Assembly: GCA_900541835.1 (NCBI GenBank)
Contig: UQLL01000006.1
Coordinates: forward strand, 1 to 64,000
Source: an uncultured Porphyromonadaceae bacterium
GTDB taxonomy: Bacteria; Bacteroidota; Bacteroidia; Bacteroidales; Muribaculaceae
DNA length: 64,000 nucleotides
Direction: 5' to 3'
Positions 1 to 9,691 of this stretch are shown in pieces; the first letter of the stretch is position 1, and the number at the start of each line of letters is the position of its first letter. Below the pieces are notes generated by a model. It was not told the DNA's origin and ran no database searches. It worked only from the letters and a program-made list of their open reading frames with translations. The position numbers were made by a program, and so were the translations under genes.

Positions 1-52
1 CCGCCCCGCCTTTTTTGTGATTGCGCAAGTATGTAGGGCCGCACACATAACA

Positions 53-199
53 TATTGGTGTCCGGGGAAATTTTCGTCCATCGCCGCACGATACAGGCCG
101 AACTGAATGGCATAAAAGAAACTTGCCTGCCTGTTTTCTCGCCCCACCGCATCATCAGGTCGGTTCCGTCTCCATTTTAAGGTTCCCCGAACACCAATA
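53..199. repeat. 17-bp inverted repeats flanking about 113 bp
   Basis: TATTGGTGTCCGGGGAA at 53-69 is matched on the other strand by 183-199 with one mismatch. The interior shows no gene. A short GTAGGGCCGCAC motif at 33-44 resembles the dispersed palindromes found elsewhere in the window. The region could be a large hairpin or a small non-autonomous element; no target duplication is visible. Confidence 0.45.
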
Positions 200-202
200 A
201 TA

Positions 203-234
203 TAAAAAAGCCGACGACCGCGGTGGAGCGGTCG
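203..234 (-). terminator. terminator of the DUF4270 gene
   Basis: CGACCGC at 215-221 pairs with GCGGTCG at 228-234. Read on the minus strand, the hairpin is followed by a T-rich stretch (203-209), as expected for intrinsic termination just after the leftward gene ending at 260. Confidence 0.7.
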
Positions 235-259
235 CCGGTATGCCGGAGCGTGGAAACGG

Positions 260-1651
260 TCAGTGCTTGGTGCCGAAAGTGAAGCAGAGGCTGGCACGGC
301 TCAGGTCGAGCTCGCACAGCGTCGGCCGGTAGATGTACGGCAGGCAGTTGGTGACATACACCGCACCGGTCATTGTGTTCGTCTCGGAAGCGATGTCGAC
401 GGGGATGAGCACGAAGTCCATGTCTTCCTCCTTGACTGTCTTGCCCTCGGCCAGCAGGTCGACGATGTACTGGCGCATGGACGAGAAAGTGTACTTGCCG
501 GTGGCAGTGTTGTAGCTGCCGTAGAAAGATTTCTTGCTGGCGTCGGGAATCTCGTTGTTGGCGAAGAAGGAGGTCATGTCGCAGCGACGCACGAGCAGCA
601 GGTTGGGCGCAGGCCGCAGGCCATAGTCGTTGGTGATGCTTCGGGCCGGGATGGTGAGCACGAGGTTATTGACCACGGCAAGGTCGAAGTCGGTGGCGTA
701 ATATTTGTCGACAATCTCCTGGGCCGGGATGCGCACCGAGGCGAGGTAGCCGCAGGGCGACATCACCACTACCTTGTTGTCGCGCTCCACCATGTCGCGG
801 ATGGGCCTGGCGATGTTCATGCGCAGGTTGTTGGAGCTGAGCACTTCGGGGGCGGTGGAGAATATGGTCACCGAGTCGCGGCCGACGCCGTCAACATATT
901 TAAGTGTGTCGTTGACCATAACCGACACGCGCTTCTTGACTTTGTAGTAGACCGACATCTCGGCCACGGTGACGTTGACCATGCATCCCTTGCCGAAAGT
1001 GTTCTCGATGTACAGGCCGGGGAAGTATCGGTTGAAGTCGGCAGGCCACTGGAACACAGAGGGGTCGGTGCGGTACTGGGTGATGAACTTACGTCCCATT
1101 TCCAGCGGCAGTTCCACTTTGAGCGTGGTGAAGCCGGAGGGGTAGTCGGCGGCGCTCAGGCCGAGGATGGATGCGGTGTAGTTGCGGACGCCGAGCGGAT
1201 GGGCGGGGTCGTAGTAGCCGGTGGGGTCGAAGCTGCTCTGGATGCCGGGGGGCAGCTGGCGGGTGAGTTCATAGACCTTGAGCTGACATGGCGCCAACGA
1301 GTCGCCGGTCAGGGCGCCACGGCGGAAGTTGAGCTTGAGGGCCATGCCGGAGACGGAGTCGACAGGGACGGTGTCGGGCATGGACAGCGAGGTGGCTGAC
1401 ATCAGCTGGGTGACGATGGAGGAGCTGTAGCTGCCCACGCCTTCCATGTCGACGGCGCCCAGGAGCATCGTCTCGGAGCGGGTGTCGAAGGCGGGCTGAT
1501 GGAAGGACTGTCCGGTGATGACGAACGAGGAGTCGACGTTGATGGCCACATTTGGTTCGGCCAGCGAACCGCCTATGCCGGAGGTGTCTTCGCAGGCGGA
1601 GAGTAGAAGCAGCACGCCTGCAGCAGCCGATATGAGGAATTTCAATTTCAT
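260..1651 (-). CDS. DUF4270 family lipoprotein
   Basis: A 463-residue protein starting MKLKFLIS, chosen because it opens with a signal peptide ending in a lipobox (LLLLSAC, Cys at about residue 20). It is therefore predicted to be an exported lipoprotein. The length, the lipobox and the position beside the GT5-like gene fit the DUF4270 family, common in Bacteroidota and of unknown function. The open frame continues upstream of this Met but overlaps the neighbouring gene and has no further signal. It lies 47 nt behind the GT5-like gene on the same strand, probably one transcript, and ends in a hairpin terminator. Confidence 0.82.
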   Translation of the reverse strand: MKLKFLISAAAGVLLLLSACEDTSGIGGSLAEPNVAINVDSSFVITGQSFHQPAFDTRSETMLLGAVDMEGVGSYSSSIVTQLMSATSLSMPDTVPVDSVSGMALKLNFRRGALTGDSLAPCQLKVYELTRQLPPGIQSSFDPTGYYDPAHPLGVRNYTASILGLSAADYPSGFTTLKVELPLEMGRKFITQYRTDPSVFQWPADFNRYFPGLYIENTFGKGCMVNVTVAEMSVYYKVKKRVSVMVNDTLKYVDGVGRDSVTIFSTAPEVLSSNNLRMNIARPIRDMVERDNKVVVMSPCGYLASVRIPAQEIVDKYYATDFDLAVVNNLVLTIPARSITNDYGLRPAPNLLLVRRCDMTSFFANNEIPDASKKSFYGSYNTATGKYTFSSMRQYIVDLLAEGKTVKEEDMDFVLIPVDIASETNTMTGAVYVTNCLPYIYRPTLCELDLSRASLCFTFGTKH

Positions 1652-1698
1652 GTACGGAATCTTAGTTTCGGCACGCGATGGAGCGTGGGAAGTCGGGG

Positions 1699-2523
1699 TC
1701 ACTTTTTTTCGAGCGAGAGGTAGAAGTCTTTGTAGGCGTCGGCGTCGAATGCCTGGCCGTCGGCGCGGACGTCGAGCCGCATGACGGGCTTGCCGAGGCT
1801 TGCGGCGAATTCGGAGAGTCCCTGCCCGGGAGCGCCTCCGAACACGATGGCGTCGGCGTGGCGCATGGCCAGGCGGTGCATGGAGTCGGGGTCGGAGGGG
1901 TTGGCGATGATTTCCTGCATATCGTCGTCCGCCACGCCTTCTTCGCGCAGCTTGTCGACAATCTTGGGGTCGAGTGTGGCCGGGTCCTGGCCGGGCAGGA
2001 TGGTGTAGACGATGGCGGGCTTGTTCTCGCCCGGCTCGGAGTCGTATAGTCGGCGCAGGTAGAGGGTGCTGAGTGCGGACATCCAGCCCATACAGTGCAC
2101 TATGCGCACGTCCCACTGGAGCTTGCGCACTGTCTCCATAGTGCCACGGGTGAAGAAGATGGCACGCTCGTCGTTGTCGGCGCGGTTGGTGCCGAGCGGG
2201 CCGGAGTCGCTGGCCAGCCGCTGGAAATAGTCGTCGTTGTCGACGAAGTAGACCTGTATGCGCGAGGGGTGCATGGAGGCCACCTTGATGATGAGGGGGT
2301 GGTCGGTGTCGGCGATGGAGATGTTCATGCCGCTCAGGCGTATCACCTCGTGGAGCTGGTTGCGCCGCTCGTTGATGGTGCCGAAGCGCGGCATGAAGAT
2401 GCGCACTTCGTAGCCGCCGCCCTGGCTCATGACGGGCAGGTCCCGCCCCAGGCGCGCGTTGGCGCTGTCGGGCAGGTAGGGGGTGATTTCCTCGGTGATA
2501 TAAAGTATGCGCGGTTTTGCCAT
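1699..2523 (-). CDS. short glycogen/starch synthase-like protein (GT5 N-terminal domain only)
   Basis: A 274-residue protein beginning MAKPRILYITEEITPY. It matches the N-terminal Rossmann-like domain of GT5 glycogen/starch synthases, but full enzymes are about 470 or more residues. The C-terminal half that binds the nucleotide-sugar is absent, and I see no KxGGL-type glucan-synthase motif near the start, where the text reads SANARLGRDLP. It is thus unlikely to be a working synthase. Such short forms beside panC occur widely in Bacteroidales, so this is a family trait and not a local truncation. It is divergent from panC, with its own -7 box at 2585-2592. Confidence 0.8.
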   Translation of the reverse strand: MAKPRILYITEEITPYLPDSANARLGRDLPVMSQGGGYEVRIFMPRFGTINERRNQLHEVIRLSGMNISIADTDHPLIIKVASMHPSRIQVYFVDNDDYFQRLASDSGPLGTNRADNDERAIFFTRGTMETVRKLQWDVRIVHCMGWMSALSTLYLRRLYDSEPGENKPAIVYTILPGQDPATLDPKIVDKLREEGVADDDMQEIIANPSDPDSMHRLAMRHADAIVFGGAPGQGLSEFAASLGKPVMRLDVRADGQAFDADAYKDFYLSLEKK

Positions 2524-2584
2524 GTCTCGTCTCGTTTTGCGGAACCGGCCACGCCTGTCGCAGGCCCGTTCCCTATAATTTGTG

Positions 2585-2592
2585 CAAAGTTA
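2585..2592 (-). promoter_or_regulatory. -7 box for the GT5-like gene
   Basis: The minus strand reads TAACTTTG, the Bacteroidota -7 consensus TAnnTTTG, about 62 nt upstream of the start at 2523. A clear -33 TTTG is not visible. Confidence 0.55.
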
Positions 2593-2673
2593 CGAATTTT
2601 TATTGAAACGGCGGCCATTACCTATTATATTTTAAATTCTTTAAGGAAACATGGGGCGTGGCGGGCCAAAGAC

Positions 2674-2704
2674 TTGCATACTTCGGCGAAGCGTATTAAC
2701 TTTG
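2674..2704 (+). promoter_or_regulatory. panC promoter
   Basis: TTG at 2674-2676 and TAACTTTG at 2697-2704, 20 nt apart, match the Bacteroides -33/-7 consensus. The start codon of panC is 37 nt further on. Confidence 0.7.
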
Positions 2705-2741
2705 CAGTCTGAAAACTGCAAGACTAATTTTTGCAACGACA

Positions 2742-3608
2742 ATGAAGATACTCCGAACGCGCCACGAGTTCGAGCAGCACTGCGAGGCAGAGCGCAAGAG
2801 CGGGCGGCGCATAGGGCTTGTGCCCACGATGGGAGCGCTGCACCAGGGCCATCTGTCGCTGGTGCGTCGCGCCATACAGGCCGGCGACGCGGTGGTGGCA
2901 AGTGTTTTTGTGAATCCCACCCAGTTCAACAACGCCAACGACCTGGCGACCTATCCGCGCTGCGAGGCCGACGACTTCGCGCTGCTCGAGAGCGCGGGCG
3001 TCGGCGCCGTGTTCGCGCCTACCGTCGAGGAGATGTACCCCGGCGGCCAGCAGCGCGACCATGACTTCGACCTCGGCGCCGTGGCAGAGGTGATGGAGGG
3101 CCGCTACCGCCCCGGGCACTTCCAGGGCGTGGCCCAGGTGGTCAGCCGACTCATGCGCATGGCCGGCCCCTGCCGTGCATACTTCGGCCAAAAGGACTAC
3201 CAGCAGATCGCCGTGCTGCGCCGCATGAAGGCCACCGAGGGCCTCGACGACGTGGAGATCGTGGCCTGCCCCATCCACCGCGGCGAGGACGGCCTGGCCA
3301 TGTCTAGCCGCAACCGCCTGCTCACCCCCGGACAGCGCAAGACCGCCCCCGGCATCTACCGCATACTGCGCGAGAGCGTCGACTATTCCCGCGCCCATTC
3401 CGTGGATGAGACCCGCCGAGAGGTCGTGGAGCGCGTCAACCGCCTGCCGGAGTGCCGCGTAGAATACTTCGAGATCGCCGACGCCGACACCCTGCAGGGT
3501 ATCGCGCGCTGGACCGACGCCGACTCGGTAATCGGCTGCATCACCGTCTACTGCGGACAGGTCCGCCTCATCGACAATATCTTCTACCGCCCCCTGCCGG
3601 AGCTGTAA
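2742..3608 (+). CDS. panC: pantoate--beta-alanine ligase
   Basis: Cytoplasmic enzyme that joins pantoate and beta-alanine using ATP to give pantothenate, the vitamin B5 precursor of coenzyme A. The 288 residues are the normal family length. Visible signatures are PTMGALHQGHL near residue 30 (ATP-binding HxGH-type motif), FGQKDYQQ near 150 and MSSRNRLL near 187. panD follows after 15 nt and supplies the beta-alanine, so the pair forms an operon for the last steps of the pathway. A consensus promoter lies just upstream. Confidence 0.96.
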   Translation: MKILRTRHEFEQHCEAERKSGRRIGLVPTMGALHQGHLSLVRRAIQAGDAVVASVFVNPTQFNNANDLATYPRCEADDFALLESAGVGAVFAPTVEEMYPGGQQRDHDFDLGAVAEVMEGRYRPGHFQGVAQVVSRLMRMAGPCRAYFGQKDYQQIAVLRRMKATEGLDDVEIVACPIHRGEDGLAMSSRNRLLTPGQRKTAPGIYRILRESVDYSRAHSVDETRREVVERVNRLPECRVEYFEIADADTLQGIARWTDADSVIGCITVYCGQVRLIDNIFYRPLPEL

Positions 3609-3623
3609 TCCGAGCTTACTGAC

Positions 3624-3980
3624 ATGCTTATAGAAATGCTTACTGCCAAGATTCACCGCGTGCACGTCACGGAGGCGAACCTGAACTATGTGGGCAGCAT
3701 CACCATCGATACCGAGCTGCTGGAGGCCGCCGGCATCCTGCCGGGCCAGAAGGTGGCCATCGTCAACAACAACAACGGCGAGCGCTTCGAGACGTACGTC
3801 ATCGCCGGCCAGCCCGGCACCGGCGTCATCTGCCTCAACGGCGCCGCCGCACGTCGCGCCCAGCCCGGCGACGTCATCATCATCATCGCATACGCGATGA
3901 TGACCCCCGAGGAGGCCCGCGCCAACAAGCCGCGCGTCATCTTCCCCGACACCGCCACCAACCGACTTGTGAACTCATAA
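3624..3980 (+). CDS. panD: aspartate 1-decarboxylase precursor
   Basis: Pyruvoyl-dependent enzyme that converts aspartate to beta-alanine for PanC. It is 118 residues, the usual size. The self-cleavage site Gly24-Ser25 is present (YVGSIT), where Ser25 becomes the pyruvoyl group. Start [13 protein letters not shown] is chosen because it places GS at the canonical position 24-25. It lies 15 nt downstream of panC and 20 nt upstream of ffh, so the three genes are probably cotranscribed. Confidence 0.96.
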   Translation: MLIEMLTAKIHRVHVTEANLNYVGSITIDTELLEAAGILPGQKVAIVNNNNGERFETYVIAGQPGTGVICLNGAAARRAQPGDVIIIIAYAMMTPEEARANKPRVIFPDTATNRLVNS

Positions 3981-4000
3981 CTCTCCCCACAATAAAATAT

Positions 4001-5347
4001 ATGTTCGAGAACCTACAGGAGCGGCTTGAACGCTCATTCAAGATACTCAAGGGCCAGGGCCGCATCTCCGAGATCAACGTCTCCGAGACGCTCAAGGACG
4101 TGCGCCGCGCCCTGCTTGACGCCGATGTCAACTACAAAGTGGCCAAGCAGTTCACCGACACGGTGAAGGCCAAGGCCATGGGCCAGAACGTCATCAACGC
4201 CCTCAAGCCGCAGGAGCTGATGCTGAGCATCGTGCGCCGCGAGCTCATCGACCTGATGGGCGGCGAGAAGGCACCCTTCAACGTCAAGGGCAACCCGGCC
4301 GTGGTACTCATGTCCGGCCTGCAGGGTTCCGGCAAGACCACCTTCTCCGGCAAGCTCGCCCTCCGCCTCAAGACCACCCAGCGCCGCAAACCCCTGCTGG
4401 TGGCCTGCGACATCTACCGCCCCGCCGCCATCGACCAGCTCAAGGTCCTCGGCGAGCAGATCGGGGTGCCCGTCTACAGCGAGCCCGACTGCAAGGACGC
4501 CGTGGCCATCGCGCGCCGCGGCATCGAGCACGCACGCGCCAACCACCTCGACCTGGTCATCATCGACACCGCCGGCCGCCTGGCCGTCGACGAGCAGATG
4601 ATGCAGGAAATCGAGGCCATAAAGAAAGGCGTCGAGCCCCAGGAGACGCTCTTCGTCGTAGACGCCATGACCGGCCAGGACGCCGTCAACACCGCCCGCG
4701 AGTTCAACCAGCGCCTCGACTTCGACGGCGTCGTCCTCACCAAGCTCGACGGCGACACCCGCGGCGGCGCGGCCCTGAGCATCCGCACCGTCGTCCAGAA
4801 GCCCATCAAGTTCATCGGCTCCGGCGAGAAGCTCGAGGACATCGAGGACTTCAACCCCGAGGGCATGGCCAGCCGCATCATGGGCCAGGGCGACATCTGG
4901 ACCCTGGCGCAGAAGGCACAGGACATCATCGACCAGGACGAGGCCGAGCGAATAAACGAGCGCATCAAGCGCAACAAGTTCGACTTCGACGACTTCCTCC
5001 AGCTCATCCACAAGATCAAGAAGATGGGCAACCTCAAGAACCTGGCGTCCATGATACCGGGCGTGGGCAAGGCCATCAAGGACGTGGACATCGACGACAA
5101 CGCCTTCAAGAGCATCGAAGCCATCATCGGCTCCATGACGCCCTTCGAGCGTGCCAATCCCCAGGCCATCAACGCCAGCCGCCGCAAGCGCATCGCCAGC
5201 GGCTCCGGCACCACCATCATGGAAGTCAACCGCCTGCTCACACAGTTCGAGCAGAGCCGCAAGATGATGCGCATGGCCACCCAGATGAAGAACCCCGCCG
5301 CCATGATGAAGCAGATGCGCCAGGCCCGCAAAGGCCAACGCCGCTGA
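4001..5347 (+). CDS. ffh: signal recognition particle protein Ffh
   Basis: GTPase of the signal recognition particle; it binds SRP RNA and nascent signal sequences and delivers ribosomes to FtsY at the inner membrane. The 448 residues show an N-domain, a G-domain with GLQGSGKTT near residue 106, [10 protein letters not shown] and [10 protein letters not shown], and a Met-rich M-domain ending in [13 protein letters not shown]. All key motifs are intact. It follows panD by 20 nt. No SRP RNA gene was recognised in this window. Confidence 0.97.
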   Translation: MFENLQERLERSFKILKGQGRISEINVSETLKDVRRALLDADVNYKVAKQFTDTVKAKAMGQNVINALKPQELMLSIVRRELIDLMGGEKAPFNVKGNPAVVLMSGLQGSGKTTFSGKLALRLKTTQRRKPLLVACDIYRPAAIDQLKVLGEQIGVPVYSEPDCKDAVAIARRGIEHARANHLDLVIIDTAGRLAVDEQMMQEIEAIKKGVEPQETLFVVDAMTGQDAVNTAREFNQRLDFDGVVLTKLDGDTRGGAALSIRTVVQKPIKFIGSGEKLEDIEDFNPEGMASRIMGQGDIWTLAQKAQDIIDQDEAERINERIKRNKFDFDDFLQLIHKIKKMGNLKNLASMIPGVGKAIKDVDIDDNAFKSIEAIIGSMTPFERANPQAINASRRKRIASGSGTTIMEVNRLLTQFEQSRKMMRMATQMKNPAAMMKQMRQARKGQRR

Positions 5348-5400
5348 ACGCCCCCAAGGACCTTAGAGACCTTAACGACCTTAAAGACCTTACAAGAAAG

Positions 5401-6285
5401 ATGACAATCATCGACGGCAAGGCCACAGCCGAGCAGATCAAGACCGAGATAGCCGCCAAGGTGGCCGCCATAGCCGCCTCCGGCAAGCGTGTGCCACACC
5501 TAAGCGCCATACTGGTGGGCCACGACGGAGGCTCCGAGACATACGTGGCCAACAAGGTCCGCGCCTGCGAGCGCTGCGGCTTCCGCTCCACGCTGCTCCG
5601 CTTCCCCGACACCATCACCGAGGCCGAGCTCATCGGCGAAATCGACCGCCTCAACCGCGACCCCGAGGTCGACGGCTTCATAGTCCAGCTCCCCCTGCCC
5701 GCCCACATTGACGAGCAGAAGGTCACCGAGGCCATCCTGCCCGACAAGGACGTCGACGGCTTCCACCCCGTCAACGTCGGCCGCATGAGCATCGGCCTGC
5801 CCGGTTTCCGTTCGGCCACACCGGCCGGCATCATGGAGCTGCTGCGCCGCTACTCCATCCCCACCTCCGGCAAACATGCCGTGGTGCTGGGACGCAGCAA
5901 CATCGTCGGCAAGCCCATGGCCACACTACTCATGCAGAAGGGCGAGCCAGGCGACTGCACCGTCACCGTCTGCCACTCCCGCACACCAAATATTAAAGAG
6001 GTGTGCCGCGGCGCCGACATCCTCATCGCTGCCCTCGGCAAGCCCGGGTTCGTCACCGAGGACATGGTCAAGCCCGGGGCTGTGGTGATCGACGTCGGCA
6101 CCACCCGTGTGCCCGACGCCACCCGCAAGTCCGGCTTCCGCCTCAGCGGTGACGTCGACTTCGAGCACGTCGCTCCCAAGTGTAGCTACATCACCCCCGT
6201 GCCCGGCGGAGTAGGCCCGATGACCATCTGCTCGCTGATGATGAACACCATGCAGGCCTGGCGCCAGAACGTCGCCAGGGACTGA
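5401..6285 (+). CDS. folD: bifunctional methylene-THF dehydrogenase / methenyl-THF cyclohydrolase
   Basis: Interconverts 5,10-methylene-THF and 10-formyl-THF in one-carbon metabolism using NADP. At 294 residues it has the normal length. Signatures are [10 protein letters not shown] (catalytic Lys near residue 56), [11 protein letters not shown] (Rossmann dinucleotide region) and [10 protein letters not shown] near the C-terminus. It lies 53 nt behind ffh, in the same direction. The spacer holds a run of short CTTA-type direct repeats (ACCTTAGAGACCTTAACG). Confidence 0.96.
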   Translation: MTIIDGKATAEQIKTEIAAKVAAIAASGKRVPHLSAILVGHDGGSETYVANKVRACERCGFRSTLLRFPDTITEAELIGEIDRLNRDPEVDGFIVQLPLPAHIDEQKVTEAILPDKDVDGFHPVNVGRMSIGLPGFRSATPAGIMELLRRYSIPTSGKHAVVLGRSNIVGKPMATLLMQKGEPGDCTVTVCHSRTPNIKEVCRGADILIAALGKPGFVTEDMVKPGAVVIDVGTTRVPDATRKSGFRLSGDVDFEHVAPKCSYITPVPGGVGPMTICSLMMNTMQAWRQNVARD

Positions 6286-6303
6286 CAGCCCGCGCCGAAA
6301 AGC

Positions 6304-6382
6304 AGGGACGCACCCTGATGCGTCCGCTGTCCGCAACATGACTGAACGATTTCGGACGCACCAGGGTGCGTCCCTACAAGCG
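6304..6382. repeat. pair of REP-like palindromes
   Basis: Two copies of a palindrome face each other across a 28-nt spacer: AGGGACGCACCCTGATGCGTCC at positions 6304-6325, and 6354-6382 beginning GGACGCACCAGGG and ending CCCTACAAGCG. Related copies lie at 7489-7568, 12408-12432, 21292-21316 and 59691-59763. All sit in or at the edge of intergenic spacers. Confidence 0.8.
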
Positions 6383-6390
6383 ATAACTAA

Positions 6391-7524
6391 ATGCACCCTC
6401 TGCTGATACTCCTCTTTTCGTTCCTGCAGTGGTTCACCGGCGCCACCTCCCCCGGAGGGCCGCAACAGGCCGAGTTGCTCTTCGTCGGCGACGCCATGCA
6501 GCACCAGGCCCAGCTCGACGAGGCCCTGCGCCTGGGCGGCGGCAAGCGCTACGACTACTCCGACTGTTTCACGCTCATCGCCCCGGAAGTCATCAAGGCC
6601 GACTATGCCGTCGTCAACCTCGAGGTGCCCCTCGGCGGCGGGCCGCGCTACTCCGGCTATCCCTGCTTCTCGGCACCCGACTCATACGCCGAGGCCCTGC
6701 AGGACGCCGGATTCGACCTCTTCCTGACGGCCAACAACCACTGCCTGGACCGCGGCGACGCGGGAGTGCGCCGCACCGTCAAGACACTCACCAGCATGGG
6801 CGTCGACCACACCGGCACCTGGCACGACGCCGCCGATCGCGCCGCCACCCCTCCGCTGGTCCGCAACATCAACGGCATCAAGGTCGGCTTCGCCAACTAC
6901 ACCTACGGCACCAACGGCATCGCCCCCAAGGCCGGCGCCGAAATAGCCCTTATCGACAAAAAGGCGATGGCCCGAGAGGTGACAGCCCTGCGAAAGGCCG
7001 GTGCCGAGATCGTGTGCGTGTGCATACACTGGGGCGTGGAATACCAGCTTACCGAGCACGCCAGCCAGCGCGAGACCGCCCAGTACCTGGCCGACCTCGG
7101 CGTCGACCTCATCATCGGCTCACACCCGCACGTCATCCAGCCCATGAAGGTCATGCACAACGTCAAGACGGGCAAGGACGTGCTCGTGGTCTACTCCCTG
7201 GGCAACTTCATCTCCAACATGAAGACGGGTCCGACGCGCGGCGGCGCCCTGGTAAAGGTGCGCCTGACCCGTGCCAAGGACGGCACCGTCACCTGGTCCG
7301 CCCCCGTCTACGATACTTTCTACTCATCGAAACCGTGCGCCGAACTGCGCAACTACCAGGTCATCCCATCGTGGCTCAGCGACCTCATCCCGCCGGCCCA
7401 GCGAAGCTGGTGGAACACCTTCAACAACTCCGCAGAGCGCATCTTCAGCCTCCACAACGTCGGAGTGCCGCGGATGGAAGCGCCAAATGTAGGGACGCAC
7501 CCTGATGCGTCCGAAACCAGGTAG
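6391..7524 (+). CDS. CapA-family metallophosphatase-like protein
   Basis: A 377-residue protein of the PGA_cap/CapA fold (metallophosphoesterase-like), related to enzymes of poly-gamma-glutamate capsule formation; its substrate here is unknown. It opens with a short hydrophobic segment (MHPLLILLFSFLQW) that may act as a signal or anchor. Fold signatures visible: FVGDAMQH, NLEVPLGG, ANNHCLDRG, IHWGVEYQ and GSHPHVIQP. No capsule synthase genes are adjacent. The last dozen codons (NVGTHPDASETR) are read from a dispersed palindromic repeat (7489 onward), so the original C-terminus has been replaced or extended. Confidence 0.85.
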   Translation: MHPLLILLFSFLQWFTGATSPGGPQQAELLFVGDAMQHQAQLDEALRLGGGKRYDYSDCFTLIAPEVIKADYAVVNLEVPLGGGPRYSGYPCFSAPDSYAEALQDAGFDLFLTANNHCLDRGDAGVRRTVKTLTSMGVDHTGTWHDAADRAATPPLVRNINGIKVGFANYTYGTNGIAPKAGAEIALIDKKAMAREVTALRKAGAEIVCVCIHWGVEYQLTEHASQRETAQYLADLGVDLIIGSHPHVIQPMKVMHNVKTGKDVLVVYSLGNFISNMKTGPTRGGALVKVRLTRAKDGTVTWSAPVYDTFYSSKPCAELRNYQVIPSWLSDLIPPAQRSWWNTFNNSAERIFSLHNVGVPRMEAPNVGTHPDASETR

Positions 7525-7568
7525 TCCTGTCGCTTGTAGGGACGCACCCGGGTCCGTCCCTACAAGCG
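7489..7568. repeat. REP-like palindrome pair overlapping a gene end
   Basis: The first copy (7489-7512) begins GTAGGGACGCACCC and lies inside the reading frame of the CapA-like gene. The second (7531-7568) is a 38-bp near-perfect palindrome: CGCTTGTAGGGACG at 7531-7544 is exactly complementary to 7555-7568. Confidence 0.85.
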
Positions 7569-7590
7569 ACGACTCTCAACTCTAAACTAA

Positions 7591-9222
<1,632 letters not shown>

Positions 9223-9247
9223 TTATTCCGAAAAACCTGAAAATATA

Positions 9248-9541
9248 ATGGTAAAACACATAGTATCGTTCAAGCTCAACGGCAGCGTGCAGGAGCGCCG
9301 TGCCGCCGCCAAGGCCTTCCGTGCCGCCCTGCTCGCCCTGCCCGGGAAGATTGACGTCCTGCAGAGCATGGAAGTGGGAATCAACGAGAACCCAGCCGAG
9401 ACCTGGGACGTGGTCCTCACCGCCACCGTCGCCACCCTCGCCGACGTAGACGTCTACGCCAGGCATCCGGCCCACGTCGCCGCAGCGGCCATCATAGCCC
9501 CACTGAAGTCTGACCGCGCCTGCGTCGACTACTCGTGCTGA
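9248..9541 (+). CDS. Dabb (stress-responsive A/B barrel) family protein
   Basis: A 97-residue protein with the dimeric alpha/beta barrel pattern of the Dabb family: MVKHIVSFKL at the start, a central GIN-E-----WDVVL strand and a final DVDVYARHPAH stretch. The biochemical role of such stand-alone proteins is mostly unknown. It is 37 nt downstream of the ABC-F gene. It converges on malQ across a long hairpin at 9584-9648. Confidence 0.85.
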   Translation: MVKHIVSFKLNGSVQERRAAAKAFRAALLALPGKIDVLQSMEVGINENPAETWDVVLTATVATLADVDVYARHPAHVAAAAIIAPLKSDRACVDYSC

Positions 9542-9583
9542 GAGCAGTAACACATTGAAGTTGAGAGTAAACTGAAACCATCG

Positions 9584-9648
9584 GGCGCATAGTAAAGGAT
9601 AGAGCTTACACGTCAAAAATGTGCAAGCTCTATCCTTTACTATGCGCC
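9584..9648. repeat. 24-bp perfect inverted repeat between convergent genes
   Basis: Arms 9584-9607 and 9625-9648 are exactly complementary (GGCGCATAGTAAAGGATAGA... ), with a 17-nt loop. It sits between the converging Dabb and malQ genes and could end transcription from both sides, though no U-run follows. Directly after it, GGTGCGGCCCTACATGCG (9650-9667) resembles the tail of the dispersed REP-like palindromes, so the structure may be a variant mobile palindrome. Confidence 0.8.
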
Positions 9649-9691
9649 GTGGTGCGGCCCTACATGCGACCGTATGGACTGACCGGCCGCA

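Noticed and set aside
263..1399. Plus-strand frame opposite the DUF4270 gene
   Set aside because: Shadow of the lipoprotein gene; no start signal and no recognisable domain.
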